DNA from: Georgenia_A wangjunii
GTDB taxonomy: Bacteria; Actinomycetota; Actinomycetes; Actinomycetales; Actinomycetaceae
DNA length: 64,000 bases
Assembly (NCBI RefSeq): GCF_036421915.1
Contig: NZ_JAZGOM010000010.1
Strand: one strand, 5' to 3'
Shown: one piece after another, positions 42,368-51,093 of the stretch
Layout of the letters: every line of letters begins with the position of its first letter
Position numbering within the stretch: the stretch's first letter is position 1
Made by a program: the position numbers and the translations under genes
Notes under the pieces: generated by a model
The model's database searches: none
Told to the model about the DNA's origin: nothing
The model's input: the letters and a program-made list of their open reading frames with translations, nothing else

Positions 42368-43168
42368 ATGACCACGACACCCCACACCCCCACCATCGGC
42401 CTGCGCACCCCCGCCGGCCGCGTCGACATCCCCCTCCTCGGCTTCGGCACCTGGCAGTCCGAGGGCGACGACGCGTACACCTCGGTGCGCACGGCGCTCG
42501 ACGTCGGCTACCGCCACATCGACACGGCCACCGCGTACGGCAACGAGGACCAGGTCGGGCGGGCGCTCGCGGACTCCGGCGTCGACCGTGCGGACATCTT
42601 CGTCACGACGAAGCTGCCCCCCGGCCACCTCGGCGAGGAGCGCGCCACCCTCGAGGAGTCGCTGCGTCTCCTCGGCACCGACTACGTCGACCTCTGGCTC
42701 ATCCACTGGCCGCCGAACCGCGAGGCGACGCCCGCGATGTGGGAGCACCTCATCGGAGCGCAGGAGGCGGGCAAGGCCCGCGCGGTCGGCGTGAGCAACT
42801 ACTCCGTCGCCCAGCTCGACGAGCTCGCCGCCGCCACCGGCGTCATGCCCTCGATCAACCAGATCCCGTGGAGCCCCGGCGACCACGACGCCGAGCTCGT
42901 CGCGGCGCTGCGCGAGCGGGACGTCGTCCTCGAGGGGTACAGCCCGTTCAAGCGGACCGACATGGACGACCCCGAGCTCGTCGCCATCGCCCGCGCGCAC
43001 GACGTCCAGCCCACGCAGGTCGTCCTGCGCTGGCACGTCCAGCGCGAGTTCGTCGCGATCCCGAAGTCGGTCACGCCCGAGCGCATCGCGGCCAACCTCG
43101 ACGTGTTCGGCTTCGAGCTGACGCAGGACGAGCTCGCCCGGCTGGACGCGCTCGCCCCCAGCCGGTAG
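42368..43168 (+). CDS. Aldo/keto reductase
   Basis: An NADPH-dependent carbonyl reductase of 266 residues with the complete AKR tetrad: Asp52, Tyr57, Lys82 and His113. The family signatures GYRHIDTATAYGNE and IPKSVTPERIAANLDVF are present, the latter binding the cofactor phosphate. It is closest in type to bacterial AKR5/2,5-diketo-gluconate reductase-like enzymes. The physiological substrate is unknown. An AGGA lies nine bases upstream of the ATG. It is single, ended by a hairpin at 43211-43243. Confidence 0.93.
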   Translation: MTTTPHTPTIGLRTPAGRVDIPLLGFGTWQSEGDDAYTSVRTALDVGYRHIDTATAYGNEDQVGRALADSGVDRADIFVTTKLPPGHLGEERATLEESLRLLGTDYVDLWLIHWPPNREATPAMWEHLIGAQEAGKARAVGVSNYSVAQLDELAAATGVMPSINQIPWSPGDHDAELVAALRERDVVLEGYSPFKRTDMDDPELVAIARAHDVQPTQVVLRWHVQREFVAIPKSVTPERIAANLDVFGFELTQDELARLDALAPSR

Positions 43169-43210
43169 TCCGCCCGAGAGCCGGCGGGCGGCCCGCCCGC
43201 ACCGCCGGTC

Positions 43211-43243
43211 GGCGGCCCGTTCGCCGTGAGCGATCGGGCCGCC
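43211..43243 (+). terminator. Terminator after aldo/keto reductase
   Basis: GGCGGCCCG (43211-43219) pairs with CGGGCCGCC (43235-43243), and TCGC/GCGA extend the stem inside after a single mismatch, leaving a five-base loop. It lies immediately upstream of the CIRCE element. Confidence 0.75.
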
Positions 43244-43250
43244 GCTTCGG

Positions 43251-43277
43251 TTAGCACTCGCCGATTGCGAGTGCTAA
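43251..43277 (+). promoter_or_regulatory. CIRCE operator (HrcA binding site)
   Basis: TTAGCACTC-N9-GAGTGCTAA is a perfect match to the CIRCE consensus, the operator for the heat-shock repressor HrcA. It lies 91 bases upstream of the hsp20 start and points to repression of hsp20 by HrcA at normal temperature, with release on protein-folding stress. Confidence 0.97.
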
Positions 43278-43368
43278 AAATGTGCCAGCAGCCGACCCGC
43301 CGCCACGAGCGACGGGACCGGCGCCGGCCCGGGAGGTCCGGGCCGAGATGCACACGGAGGTGAGTCTC

Positions 43369-43842
43369 ATGGCAAGGATCAACGACCCGTTCCGCGAGAT
43401 GGACCGCTGGCTCAGCTCGGTCCTGCGCGAGGCGCCGAACGCGAGCGTCATGCCCCTCGACCTCTACCGCGAGGGTGAGTCGTTCGTCGCCAAGATCGAC
43501 CTTCCCGGTGTGGACCCGAGCTCGATCGACGTCGACGTCGAGGACCGCACCCTGACGATCCGCGCCGAGCGCGGCACGACGAGCACCGAGGGTCAGCAGT
43601 GGCTCTCCCGCGAGCGCCCGACGGGCACCTTCGCCCGCCAGCTCACCCTCGGCACGGGCGTCGCGCTCGACCGCATCGACGCCGCCTACACCGACGGCGT
43701 CCTCACGCTCACCATCCCGGTGGCGGAGGAGGCCAAGCCGCGCAAGATCCAGGTGGCGCACAGCGGCGCCCAGCACACGATCGAGCAGGACCGGCGAGGG
43801 TCCGAGCAGGGGCAGGACCGCGACATGGCCATGCAGGGCTGA
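43369..43842 (+). CDS. Hsp20/alpha-crystallin small heat-shock protein
   Basis: A holdase chaperone of 157 residues that keeps unfolding proteins soluble. A short N-terminal arm with DPFREMDRWL is followed by the alpha-crystallin domain (about 25-125, with LPGVDPSSIDVDVEDRTLTI and GVLTLTIP) and a hydrophilic C-tail. The A-x-x-x-G-x-L-type motif is present as AYTDGVLTLTIP. The start is the ATG at 43369, with GGAGGTGA five bases upstream. It is directly downstream of a perfect CIRCE and terminated by the 16-bp hairpin at 43865-43900. Confidence 0.95.
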   Translation: MARINDPFREMDRWLSSVLREAPNASVMPLDLYREGESFVAKIDLPGVDPSSIDVDVEDRTLTIRAERGTTSTEGQQWLSRERPTGTFARQLTLGTGVALDRIDAAYTDGVLTLTIPVAEEAKPRKIQVAHSGAQHTIEQDRRGSEQGQDRDMAMQG

Positions 43843-43864
43843 GCAGCGGGAGCACGCAGCACGA

Positions 43865-43900
43865 CGCGTCGCGCCGGTGGTCCGCCACCGGCGCGACGCG
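43865..43900 (+). terminator. Strong terminator after hsp20
   Basis: A perfect 16-bp stem (43865-43880 with 43885-43900) with a TCCG loop, 22 bases after the hsp20 stop and 18 before the thyA start. Confidence 0.85.
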
Positions 43901-43918
43901 CCGCTTAGGATGCTGGAC

Positions 43919-44740
43919 GTGAGCCAGCCGTCCCCCGCCCCAGCGCGCCGCACGCCCTACGAGGACCTCCTGCGCCTCGTCCTCGCCGAGGGGACGCCGA
44001 AGTCCGACCGCACGGGGACCGGCACGCGGAGCCTGTTCGGGCACCAGATGCGGTTCGACCTCACGGCCGGGTTCCCGCTCGTCACGACGAAGCGCGTGCA
44101 CGTGCGCTCGGTCGTCCACGAGCTGCTGTGGTTCCTGCGCGGGGAGTCCAACGTCCGCTACCTCCAGGAGAACGGGGTGCGGATCTGGAACGAGTGGGCG
44201 GACGACGACGGCGAGCTCGGCCCCGTCTACGGCGTCCAGTGGCGCTCGTGGCCGACTCCCGACGGCCGCCACGTCGACCAGCTCGCGCGGGTCATGGAGA
44301 CCCTGCGCACCGACCCCGACTCCCGCCGCATGATCGTCTCGGCGTGGAACGTCGCGGACCTCGACGCGATGGCGCTCGCGCCGTGCCACGCGCTCTTCCA
44401 GTTCTACGTCGCCGACGGGCGCCTCTCGTGCCAGCTCTACCAGCGCAGCGCCGACCTCTTCCTCGGTGTCCCGTTCAACGTCGCCTCCTACGCGCTGCTC
44501 ACCCACATGGTGGCCCAGCAGGCCGACCTCGAGGTCGGCGAGCTCGTCTGGACCGGCGGGGACTGCCACATCTACGACAACCACGTCGAGCAGGTGCGCG
44601 AGCAGCTCACCCGCGAGCCGTACGCCCCGCCGACGCTGCGGCTGCGCCGGGCGTCCAGCCTCTTCGACTACACCTACGACGACGTCGAGGTCGTCGGCTA
44701 CACCCACCACCCGGCCATCGCGGCGCCGGTCGCGGTCTGA
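43919..44740 (+). CDS. thyA: Thymidylate synthase
   Basis: Makes dTMP from dUMP using methylene-tetrahydrofolate. The 273-residue protein has the catalytic Cys156 (LAPCHALFQF), the Arg pair region DSRRMIVSAWN and the late YTYDD and GYTHHPAI segments. The start is the GTG at 43919. An AGGA is eight bases upstream, but the same bases form a -10-like TAGGAT seven bases before the GTG, so transcription may be leaderless. It heads a run of seven tightly spaced genes that continues through folA into a DUF4129-moxR-DUF58 set. Confidence 0.96.
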   Translation: MSQPSPAPARRTPYEDLLRLVLAEGTPKSDRTGTGTRSLFGHQMRFDLTAGFPLVTTKRVHVRSVVHELLWFLRGESNVRYLQENGVRIWNEWADDDGELGPVYGVQWRSWPTPDGRHVDQLARVMETLRTDPDSRRMIVSAWNVADLDAMALAPCHALFQFYVADGRLSCQLYQRSADLFLGVPFNVASYALLTHMVAQQADLEVGELVWTGGDCHIYDNHVEQVREQLTREPYAPPTLRLRRASSLFDYTYDDVEVVGYTHHPAIAAPVAV

Positions 44741-44750
44741 GGGCGGCGGC

Positions 44751-45248
44751 GTGACCCTCGGCATGATCTGGGCGCAGGCCCGGATGCGCGTCATCGGCCT
44801 CGACGGCGACATGCCGTGGCGCCTGCCCGAGGACCTGGCGCACTTCCGCCGCACGACGGCCGCCGACGCCGTCGTCATGGGCCGCACGTCGTGGTTCGCG
44901 CTGCCGGAGAGCTACCGCCCCCTGCCGGGACGGCGCAACATCGTCCTGTCCACCCAGGAGGACTTCGCACCCGCCGGGGCCGAGGTCGCGCGCAGCCTCG
45001 AGGAAGCGCTCGACCGGCTCGGCGGGGCGGACGCGTGGATCTGCGGCGGGGCCCGTGTCTACGCCGACGCCATGCCGCTCGCCGACGTCCTCGTCGTCAC
45101 CGACATCGACCTCGAGGTGCCCGGCGACCGCCGGGCTCCGGAGGTCGGGCCCGAGTGGGAGGTCGTCGGCCACGACCCGGCGCCCGAGGACTGGCTCCAC
45201 GCGAAGAACGGCCTCCGCTACCGGATCACGACCTACCGCCGGCGGTGA
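44751..45248 (+). CDS. folA: Dihydrofolate reductase
   Basis: Regenerates tetrahydrofolate after the thymidylate synthase reaction, explaining its position ten bases after thyA. It has 165 residues with MIWAQA, the Met20-like loop GLDGDMPWRLPEDL with the catalytic acidic residue, VVMGRTSW and the cofactor motif ICGGARVYADAM. The start is the GTG at 44751, with GAGGG seven bases upstream. The N-terminal strand is slightly shorter than usual. Its stop overlaps the next start (GTGA). Confidence 0.95.
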   Translation: MTLGMIWAQARMRVIGLDGDMPWRLPEDLAHFRRTTAADAVVMGRTSWFALPESYRPLPGRRNIVLSTQEDFAPAGAEVARSLEEALDRLGGADAWICGGARVYADAMPLADVLVVTDIDLEVPGDRRAPEVGPEWEVVGHDPAPEDWLHAKNGLRYRITTYRRR

Positions 45249-46108
45249 GGGCACTGGCGGGCGAGGGCGGCGGGGCTCGGGGGGCCCCGGCCTCCGGGGC
45301 GCCCGCCCGCCACACCGAGGCACCAGCCCGCTCCGCCGGTGCGCCCGCCGGCGACCCGCGCGACCGGGCGCGCTCCGCCGTCGTCCTCCTCGCCGTCGCG
45401 GCCGTCATCCTCGCCGTCCTCGGTGCCGCCCTCGCCGGGCCGTGGGAGGCCGCCCCCCGTCCTGCCGGCGAGGTCCCCCTGCCCCCGGCGGCCTCGCAGG
45501 AGGCGGTCACCCCCGAGGCGGTCGAGCCGCCCCTCGTCACGGCCGAGGGGGGCGGCGGGATCCATCCCCTGGCCCTCGTCGTCGCGGCGCTCGTCGTCCT
45601 CGGCGCCCTCCTCGCCCGCTGGCTCGTCGGCCGGGCGACGTTCGCCCGTGGCGGCACCGTCGTCGGCCACGAGACTGCCGGCGGGCGGCAGGTCGACGTC
45701 GCCACCGAGCCCGAGGTGGAGCCGGACCTGCCCGCCCTGCGTCGGGGCGTCGACGCGGCCCAGGCCGCCCTCGCCTCCGCCGGGAAGGCCGACGACGTCG
45801 TCATCGCCGCGTGGCTCGAGCTCGAGGCGGCCGCGTCGAGCTCGGGGGTGCCGCGTGCCCCGGCCCAGACCCCGACGGAGTTCACGACCGCCGTCCTCGA
45901 CGCGACCGCCGCGGACCCGGCGGCCACCCGCACCCTCCTCGGTCTCTACCACCGTGCCCGCTTCGGCCGCGGGGAGGCAGGCCGCATGGGCGAGGCGGAG
46001 GTCGCCACCGCCACCGAGTGCCTACGCCGCCTCGCCGCCTCGTGGCCGGCGACGTCGAGCCAGGCCGCCCGACCGCCGCAGCCGGCTCCGGGCGAGGCGG
46101 CGCCGTGA
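45245..46108 (+). CDS. DUF4129 domain membrane protein
   Basis: A 287-residue protein with two membrane helices (about 42-65 and 100-122) separated by a Pro/Glu-rich extracytoplasmic loop. A cytoplasmic C-terminal DUF4129 region (about 175-270, with AWLELEAAASSSGVPR and QTPTEFTTAVL) follows. DUF4129 is usually found on or near transglutaminase/MoxR/DUF58 proteins, consistent with the genes downstream. The start GTG overlaps the folA stop, and the stop overlaps the next GTG by four bases. Confidence 0.85.
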   Translation: MRALAGEGGGARGAPASGAPARHTEAPARSAGAPAGDPRDRARSAVVLLAVAAVILAVLGAALAGPWEAAPRPAGEVPLPPAASQEAVTPEAVEPPLVTAEGGGGIHPLALVVAALVVLGALLARWLVGRATFARGGTVVGHETAGGRQVDVATEPEVEPDLPALRRGVDAAQAALASAGKADDVVIAAWLELEAAASSSGVPRAPAQTPTEFTTAVLDATAADPAATRTLLGLYHRARFGRGEAGRMGEAEVATATECLRRLAASWPATSSQAARPPQPAPGEAAP

Positions 46109-46677
46109 GGCCGGTGGCGAAGGCCAGCGCGGGCCGCAGGGCCGGCGGCGTCCCGCGTGCGCCCCGCGGTCGACGCGCGGTCTCCGGCGCCGCGGTCCTC
46201 GGCGTCCTCCTCGGTATCACGGCGGTCGTCGTCGTCCTGGCGTACTTCCGCTTCACCCCGGCCAACATCGCCCTCGCCGCCGCAGCGGCCGGCGTCGTCG
46301 GGCTCGTGCTCCTCACCCAGGACGCCGGCCACGAGCACGCGTGGCCGCGCCTCACCGACGGGACCCGGGCCGGCTACCGCCACGAGGTGTCCCAGCTCTC
46401 CTGGTCGATGACGGGCCGGGACGGCCGCCTCAACTCCCAGGGCGTGCGCCGGCTGCGCGCCGTCGCGCGCGGACGCCTCGCCCTCCACGGCCTCGACCTC
46501 GACGGCGACGCGGAGGCCGTGCGCAACCTCCGCGGCGACGCGGCCTACGCCGCCCTCACTCCCCCGGCCACCCAGGGTCCGAGCGCGCGCGCCGTCTCCG
46601 CCTGCCTGCGTGCGCTCGAGCGCCTCGGGGCGCCGGACCAGCCCACCGCACCCCCTACGACAAGGACGCAGCCATGA
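46105..46677 (+). CDS. Two-helix membrane protein of MoxR cluster
   Basis: A 190-residue protein with a basic N-terminus, two adjacent membrane helices (about 30-48 and 52-70) and a cytoplasmic C-terminal half. That half (RLTDGTRAGYRHEVSQLSW, then GVRRLRAVARGRL) is not a recognised domain but is commonly encoded in actinobacterial DUF4129-MoxR-DUF58 operons. The function is unknown. It is coupled on both sides by four-base overlaps. Confidence 0.78.
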   Translation: MRPVAKASAGRRAGGVPRAPRGRRAVSGAAVLGVLLGITAVVVVLAYFRFTPANIALAAAAAGVVGLVLLTQDAGHEHAWPRLTDGTRAGYRHEVSQLSWSMTGRDGRLNSQGVRRLRAVARGRLALHGLDLDGDAEAVRNLRGDAAYAALTPPATQGPSARAVSACLRALERLGAPDQPTAPPTTRTQP

Positions 46678-47672
46678 GCACCCCGCCCGCCGCCCCGCTC
46701 ACCGTGCCGGACGTCGCACGCCTCGGTCAGGAGGTCCTCGCGGAGGTGGGGACCGCCGTCGTCGGGATGAGGCAGCCGCTGCGCACCGCCCTCGCCGCGG
46801 TGCTCGCCGGAGGGCACGTGCTCTTCGAGGACGTCCCGGGTCTCGGCAAGACGCTCGCCGCCCGCAGCCTCGCCGCGGCCCTCGGCCTCGACTTCCGCCG
46901 GCTCCAGTGCACGCCGGACCTCCTGCCGGCGGACATCACCGGCTCCTACGTCTACGACCCGGCCGGGGCGGAGTTCGTCTTCCGGCCCGGTCCCGTCTTC
47001 ACCGGCCTCTTCCTCGCCGACGAGATCAACCGGACGGCGCCCAAGACGCAGTCGGCACTCCTCGAGGCGATGGCGGAGCGGCAGGTGACGGTCGAGGGGA
47101 CGAGCTTCCCCCTCCCCGCGCCGTTCCACGTCCTCGCGACGTCCAACCCGGTCGAGTACGAGGGCACGTACCCCCTCCCCGAGGCCCAGCTCGACCGCTT
47201 CCTCGTGCGCCTCGCCGTCGGGCACCCCACCCGGGACGCGGAGGCGGAGGTGCTCGGGCGGCGCCTCGCCCGGCGCGCCGAGCGGGCCGACGTGGCCCAG
47301 GTCGTCGACCCAGCGACCCTCCTCGCGATGCAGGCGGGCGTCGAGGCCGTCGACGTCGACCCGGACATCCTCCTGTACTGCGTCGACCTCGCCGCGGCCA
47401 CGCGCGCCCACAGCGCCGTCGAGGTGGGCGCCTCGCCCCGCGGCTCCCAGGCGCTCCTCCTCGTCGGCCGCGCGCTCGCCGTCCTCGACGGGCGTGACTA
47501 CGTCACCCCGGAGGACATCAAGGCCGTCGCCGTACCGGCGCTCGCGCACCGGCTCACGCTGACGGCGACGACGTGGGCGACCGGCACCCCCGCGGAGGAC
47601 GTCGTCGCCGCCGGCCTCGGCGCCGTCCCTGAGCCCGCGAACGCCGGGCAGCGGGCGGGCGCTCGGGCGTGA
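46674..47672 (+). CDS. MoxR-type AAA+ ATPase (second copy)
   Basis: A 332-residue MoxR ATPase with Walker A GLGKT (56-60), Walker B LFLADEINRTAPKTQSALLEAM, sensor-1 ATSNPVEYEGTYPLPEAQ and VGASPRGSQA. It is clearly paralogous to the ATPase at 31550-32539 but differs widely outside the motifs, so it is not a recent duplicate. It is coupled to both neighbours by ATGA and GTGA overlaps. Confidence 0.93.
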   Translation: MSTPPAAPLTVPDVARLGQEVLAEVGTAVVGMRQPLRTALAAVLAGGHVLFEDVPGLGKTLAARSLAAALGLDFRRLQCTPDLLPADITGSYVYDPAGAEFVFRPGPVFTGLFLADEINRTAPKTQSALLEAMAERQVTVEGTSFPLPAPFHVLATSNPVEYEGTYPLPEAQLDRFLVRLAVGHPTRDAEAEVLGRRLARRAERADVAQVVDPATLLAMQAGVEAVDVDPDILLYCVDLAAATRAHSAVEVGASPRGSQALLLVGRALAVLDGRDYVTPEDIKAVAVPALAHRLTLTATTWATGTPAEDVVAAGLGAVPEPANAGQRAGARA

Positions 47673-49054
47673 GCCAGGCGGCCGGCCGGCAGGCCACGGA
47701 CGGGGGTCGACGGCGCCTGCGCGGCGTGACCGGGCCGTGGCGCCCGCTCAGCTGGGCCAGCGTCGGCACCGCGCTCGGCGCGCTCCTCCTGCTCACCGGG
47801 GTGCTCGTCGGCCGCCCCGACGTCGCGGCGCTCGGCGCCGCGCCCCTCCTCACGGGCGCGCGCGGCTGGGCGCAGCGCCCGGCGGCGCCGGTCGAGCTCG
47901 AGCTGCGTGCCGCCGGGCAGATGGTCGCCGAGCGCGAGCTGTCCGCGCTCGTGGCGGCGAGCGGGGCCGGCGTCCGCGGGTCGGCGCTGCGGCTGCGGGC
48001 GGCGAGCCCGGGCAGCCGCCCTGCCGAGGCGCTGGTCCGGCTCCCCGCGGGTACCGAGCGCACCGTCGAGCTGCGCTGCGCGATGGTGCGCACCGGTCCG
48101 CACGAGCTCTTCCGGGTCGACGCCGTCGCGCTCGGCCCCGACCAGGCGGTGATCACGGGCCCTCCCCTCACGCTCGGCCCCGCCCACGTCCTCGTCCTGC
48201 CGGGCACCGTGCCCCTGCGGCGGGCGCCGCTGCCCTTCCGCCTCCAGGGGATGACCGGCGCGCACAGCTCGCGCCGGCCCGGGGACGGCGGCGACCTCCA
48301 CGCCGTCCCCCTCTTCGCGCCCGGTGATCGGCGGCGGCGGAGCGACTGGCGCACGACGGCCCGCCGGGCGGGTGCCACCGGCCAGGCGCAGCTGCGCGAC
48401 CTCTACGTGCGGCGGACGTACGCGAGCGCGGACGCCACCGTCATGCTCGTCATCGACTCCCGCGACGACGTCGGCCCGGACGTGACGACGTGGGCCGGCG
48501 GCGTCCCCGTGCGCACGACCGACGCGACGTCCCTCGACCTGGCCCGGGAGGCCGCGGCGTCCCTCGCCCGGGCCTACGTCACCGCCGGCGACCGCGTCGG
48601 GCTCGAGGACCTCGGCCTGCGCCGGCGTCCTGTCCCGCCCGCCGCCGGCCGGCGCCACCTCGAGCGCATCGTGCGGCGCCTCGCGCTCTCCCTGCCCGAG
48701 GGCACGCCCGGTCCGCGCGAGCGCGCGCCGCAGCTCCCGTCCGGCTCGCTCGTCGTCGTCCTCTCGACGTTCCTCGACGACGAGGCGGCCCGCATGGCCG
48801 TCCTGTGGCGTCGCTCCGGGCACCGGGTCGTGGCCGTCGACGTCCTGCCACCCGTGCGCGCCGACGAGCTCGGGTCGCGGCTGCTCACCGCCTACCGGCT
48901 CGTCGACATCGAGCGGGAGGACCGGCTCGCGCTCCTGCGCCGCAACGCCGTCGAGGTGGTCCGGTGGAGCCGCGGCGGCGTGCGCAGCGACGCCGAGGTC
49001 GAGCTGGCGGCACTGGCGCGGACCCGGCAGCGCCCCTCCGGAGGACGGCGATGA
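47669..49054 (+). CDS. DUF58 domain membrane protein (second copy)
   Basis: A 461-residue protein with two N-terminal membrane helices (about 28-65), a beta-rich region and a DUF58 segment (PGDRRRRSDWRTTARR, about 215-232). A von Willebrand A-like part with VMLVIDSRDD follows. Relative to the first copy, the DUF58 motif is degenerate (DRRRRSDWRTTAR against DDLRRVHWPTTAH). It probably works with the ATPase just upstream. It begins with a GTG inside the moxR stop. Confidence 0.9.
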   Translation: MSQAAGRQATDGGRRRLRGVTGPWRPLSWASVGTALGALLLLTGVLVGRPDVAALGAAPLLTGARGWAQRPAAPVELELRAAGQMVAERELSALVAASGAGVRGSALRLRAASPGSRPAEALVRLPAGTERTVELRCAMVRTGPHELFRVDAVALGPDQAVITGPPLTLGPAHVLVLPGTVPLRRAPLPFRLQGMTGAHSSRRPGDGGDLHAVPLFAPGDRRRRSDWRTTARRAGATGQAQLRDLYVRRTYASADATVMLVIDSRDDVGPDVTTWAGGVPVRTTDATSLDLAREAAASLARAYVTAGDRVGLEDLGLRRRPVPPAAGRRHLERIVRRLALSLPEGTPGPRERAPQLPSGSLVVVLSTFLDDEAARMAVLWRRSGHRVVAVDVLPPVRADELGSRLLTAYRLVDIEREDRLALLRRNAVEVVRWSRGGVRSDAEVELAALARTRQRPSGGRR

Positions 49055-49668
49055 GAGCCAGGAGCGGAGGCGCCACGGCGACGGGCGAAGGTGGGCCGGA
49101 CGCGCGCCGCCCGTGGGGCCGCCGCGGCGGTGCGGGCGCGCACACGGACGACGACCCGCGCATGCGCATCCTCCTCGAGCGGGCGGTGCCGGGATGGCTG
49201 CTGCGCCTCGCGCTCGCCCTCGCCGTGCTCGCGAGCGCCGCGTCCGTCGCCCAGGACACGAGCCACCTCGTCGCAGGAGTCCTCGCGGGGGCCGTGCTCG
49301 CGTGGCGCCCGCACCCGCTCCTCCTCGGCGCCGTCGTCGCCCTCGTCGCGCTCGTCCTCCTCACCGCGCCGGGCGGGCCGGCGTGGCAGCTGCCTGCGCT
49401 CGTCCTCGCCACGCACCTCGCGTGGCGCCTCGGCGTCCTCGCCGACGCGGTGCCGTGGACGGCGCACGTCGAGGCGGGCGTCCTCGCCGACGCCGCGCGG
49501 CCCTTCGTCGCGATCCAGGCCCTCGCGCAGGCCCTCGCGCTCGCCGCCACGCTCCTCGCCGGGGCAGCGCCGGTGCCGTGGCTCGCCGTCGGCGCCGCGG
49601 CGGCCCTCGCCGTCCTCGCCTGGGCCACGCTCGTGCCGATGCTCGCGCACACCCACCGCCGACGGTGA
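49051..49668 (+). CDS. Multi-helix membrane protein of MoxR cluster
   Basis: A 205-residue protein with a hydrophilic Gly/Arg-rich N-terminal 40 residues and five to six membrane helices (about 48-200), no recognised domain. It is coupled to the DUF58 gene by an ATGA overlap and ends the thyA-folA-DUF4129-moxR operon. In similar operons a small membrane protein follows DUF58. The function is unknown. Confidence 0.75.
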   Translation: MRARSGGATATGEGGPDARRPWGRRGGAGAHTDDDPRMRILLERAVPGWLLRLALALAVLASAASVAQDTSHLVAGVLAGAVLAWRPHPLLLGAVVALVALVLLTAPGGPAWQLPALVLATHLAWRLGVLADAVPWTAHVEAGVLADAARPFVAIQALAQALALAATLLAGAAPVPWLAVGAAAALAVLAWATLVPMLAHTHRRR

Positions 49669-49705
49669 CGCCCCGTCGGCACTGCTGACCGTCCGCACTC
49701 GGACG

Positions 49706-50653
<948 letters not shown>

Positions 50654-50783
50654 CAGGCCTGCCTCGTCCGTGCTCGACGACCGTTGCCTCGGGGACTCCT
50701 GTTCATCATCGGCCCAGGGTAGGGCGATGAGGCCGTCGGTGCCGACCGTGGCCATTCGACGGGCTGCGGCGCCGCGGGCGAAC

Positions 50784-50819
50784 GACGAAGGCCCGGACCG
50801 TGTGGTCCGGGCCTTCGTC
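50784..50819 (-). terminator. Terminator of initiator tRNA gene
   Basis: A perfect 16-bp stem (50784-50799 with 50804-50819) with a four-base loop lies seven bases beyond the 3' end of the tRNA on the minus strand. Confidence 0.8.
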
Positions 50820-50825
50820 ATCTTG

Positions 50826-50899
50826 TAGCGGGGGCAGGATTTGAACCTGCGACCTCCGGGTTATGAGCCCGGCGAGCTACCGAGCTGCTCCACCCCGCG
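50826..50899 (-). tRNA. tRNA-fMet(CAT), initiator
   Basis: The minus strand folds as a full cloverleaf of 74 bases. It has a 5' CGCGGGG acceptor arm, a D-arm with AGCTCGGTAGCT, anticodon loop CTCATAA with CAT, and T-arm GGTTCAAATCC. Three consecutive G-C pairs in the anticodon stem (GGG/CCC) and a mismatched first acceptor pair mark it as the initiator rather than elongator tRNA. The genome does not encode CCA at the end (ACAA follows). It sits between the DUF808 and UPF0182 genes on the minus strand. Confidence 0.97.
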
Positions 50900-50978
50900 T
50901 CGGTAGATACAGACTATGTCGCGGCCTGCGCCCGGGGCAACTCCGGCCCGTGTGAGCCGCCTCACCGCCGCTCCCCAG

Positions 50979-51000
50979 GCACTTCTGCATGACCATGACG
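50979..51000 (+). repeat. Dispersed element, copy 3 (single arm)
   Basis: GCACTTCTGCATGACCATG matches the 19-bp core of the elements at 12211-12264 and 36331-36389 but lacks an inverted partner. It lies between the tRNA and the end of the UPF0182 gene. Confidence 0.65.
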
Positions 51001-51045
51001 GGGTGCGGTGCGCACGGGACGTCCGGGCGACGGCCGAGCACCGGC

Positions 51046-51085
51046 GCCGCGGCCCGCCCCCATCACGGGGGGGGCGGCCCGCGGC
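51046..51085 (-). terminator. Terminator of UPF0182 gene
   Basis: 15-base GC arms (51046-51060 with 51071-51085) pair at 14 positions around a ten-base loop, starting eight bases after the UPF0182 stop on the minus strand. Confidence 0.75.
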
Positions 51086-51093
51086 GGTCGGTG

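Noticed and set aside
50700..50825. Additional N-terminal codons of the DUF808 protein
   Set aside because: The extra region overlaps the tRNA terminator hairpin and is Arg/Ser-rich; the family start at 50653 is clear.
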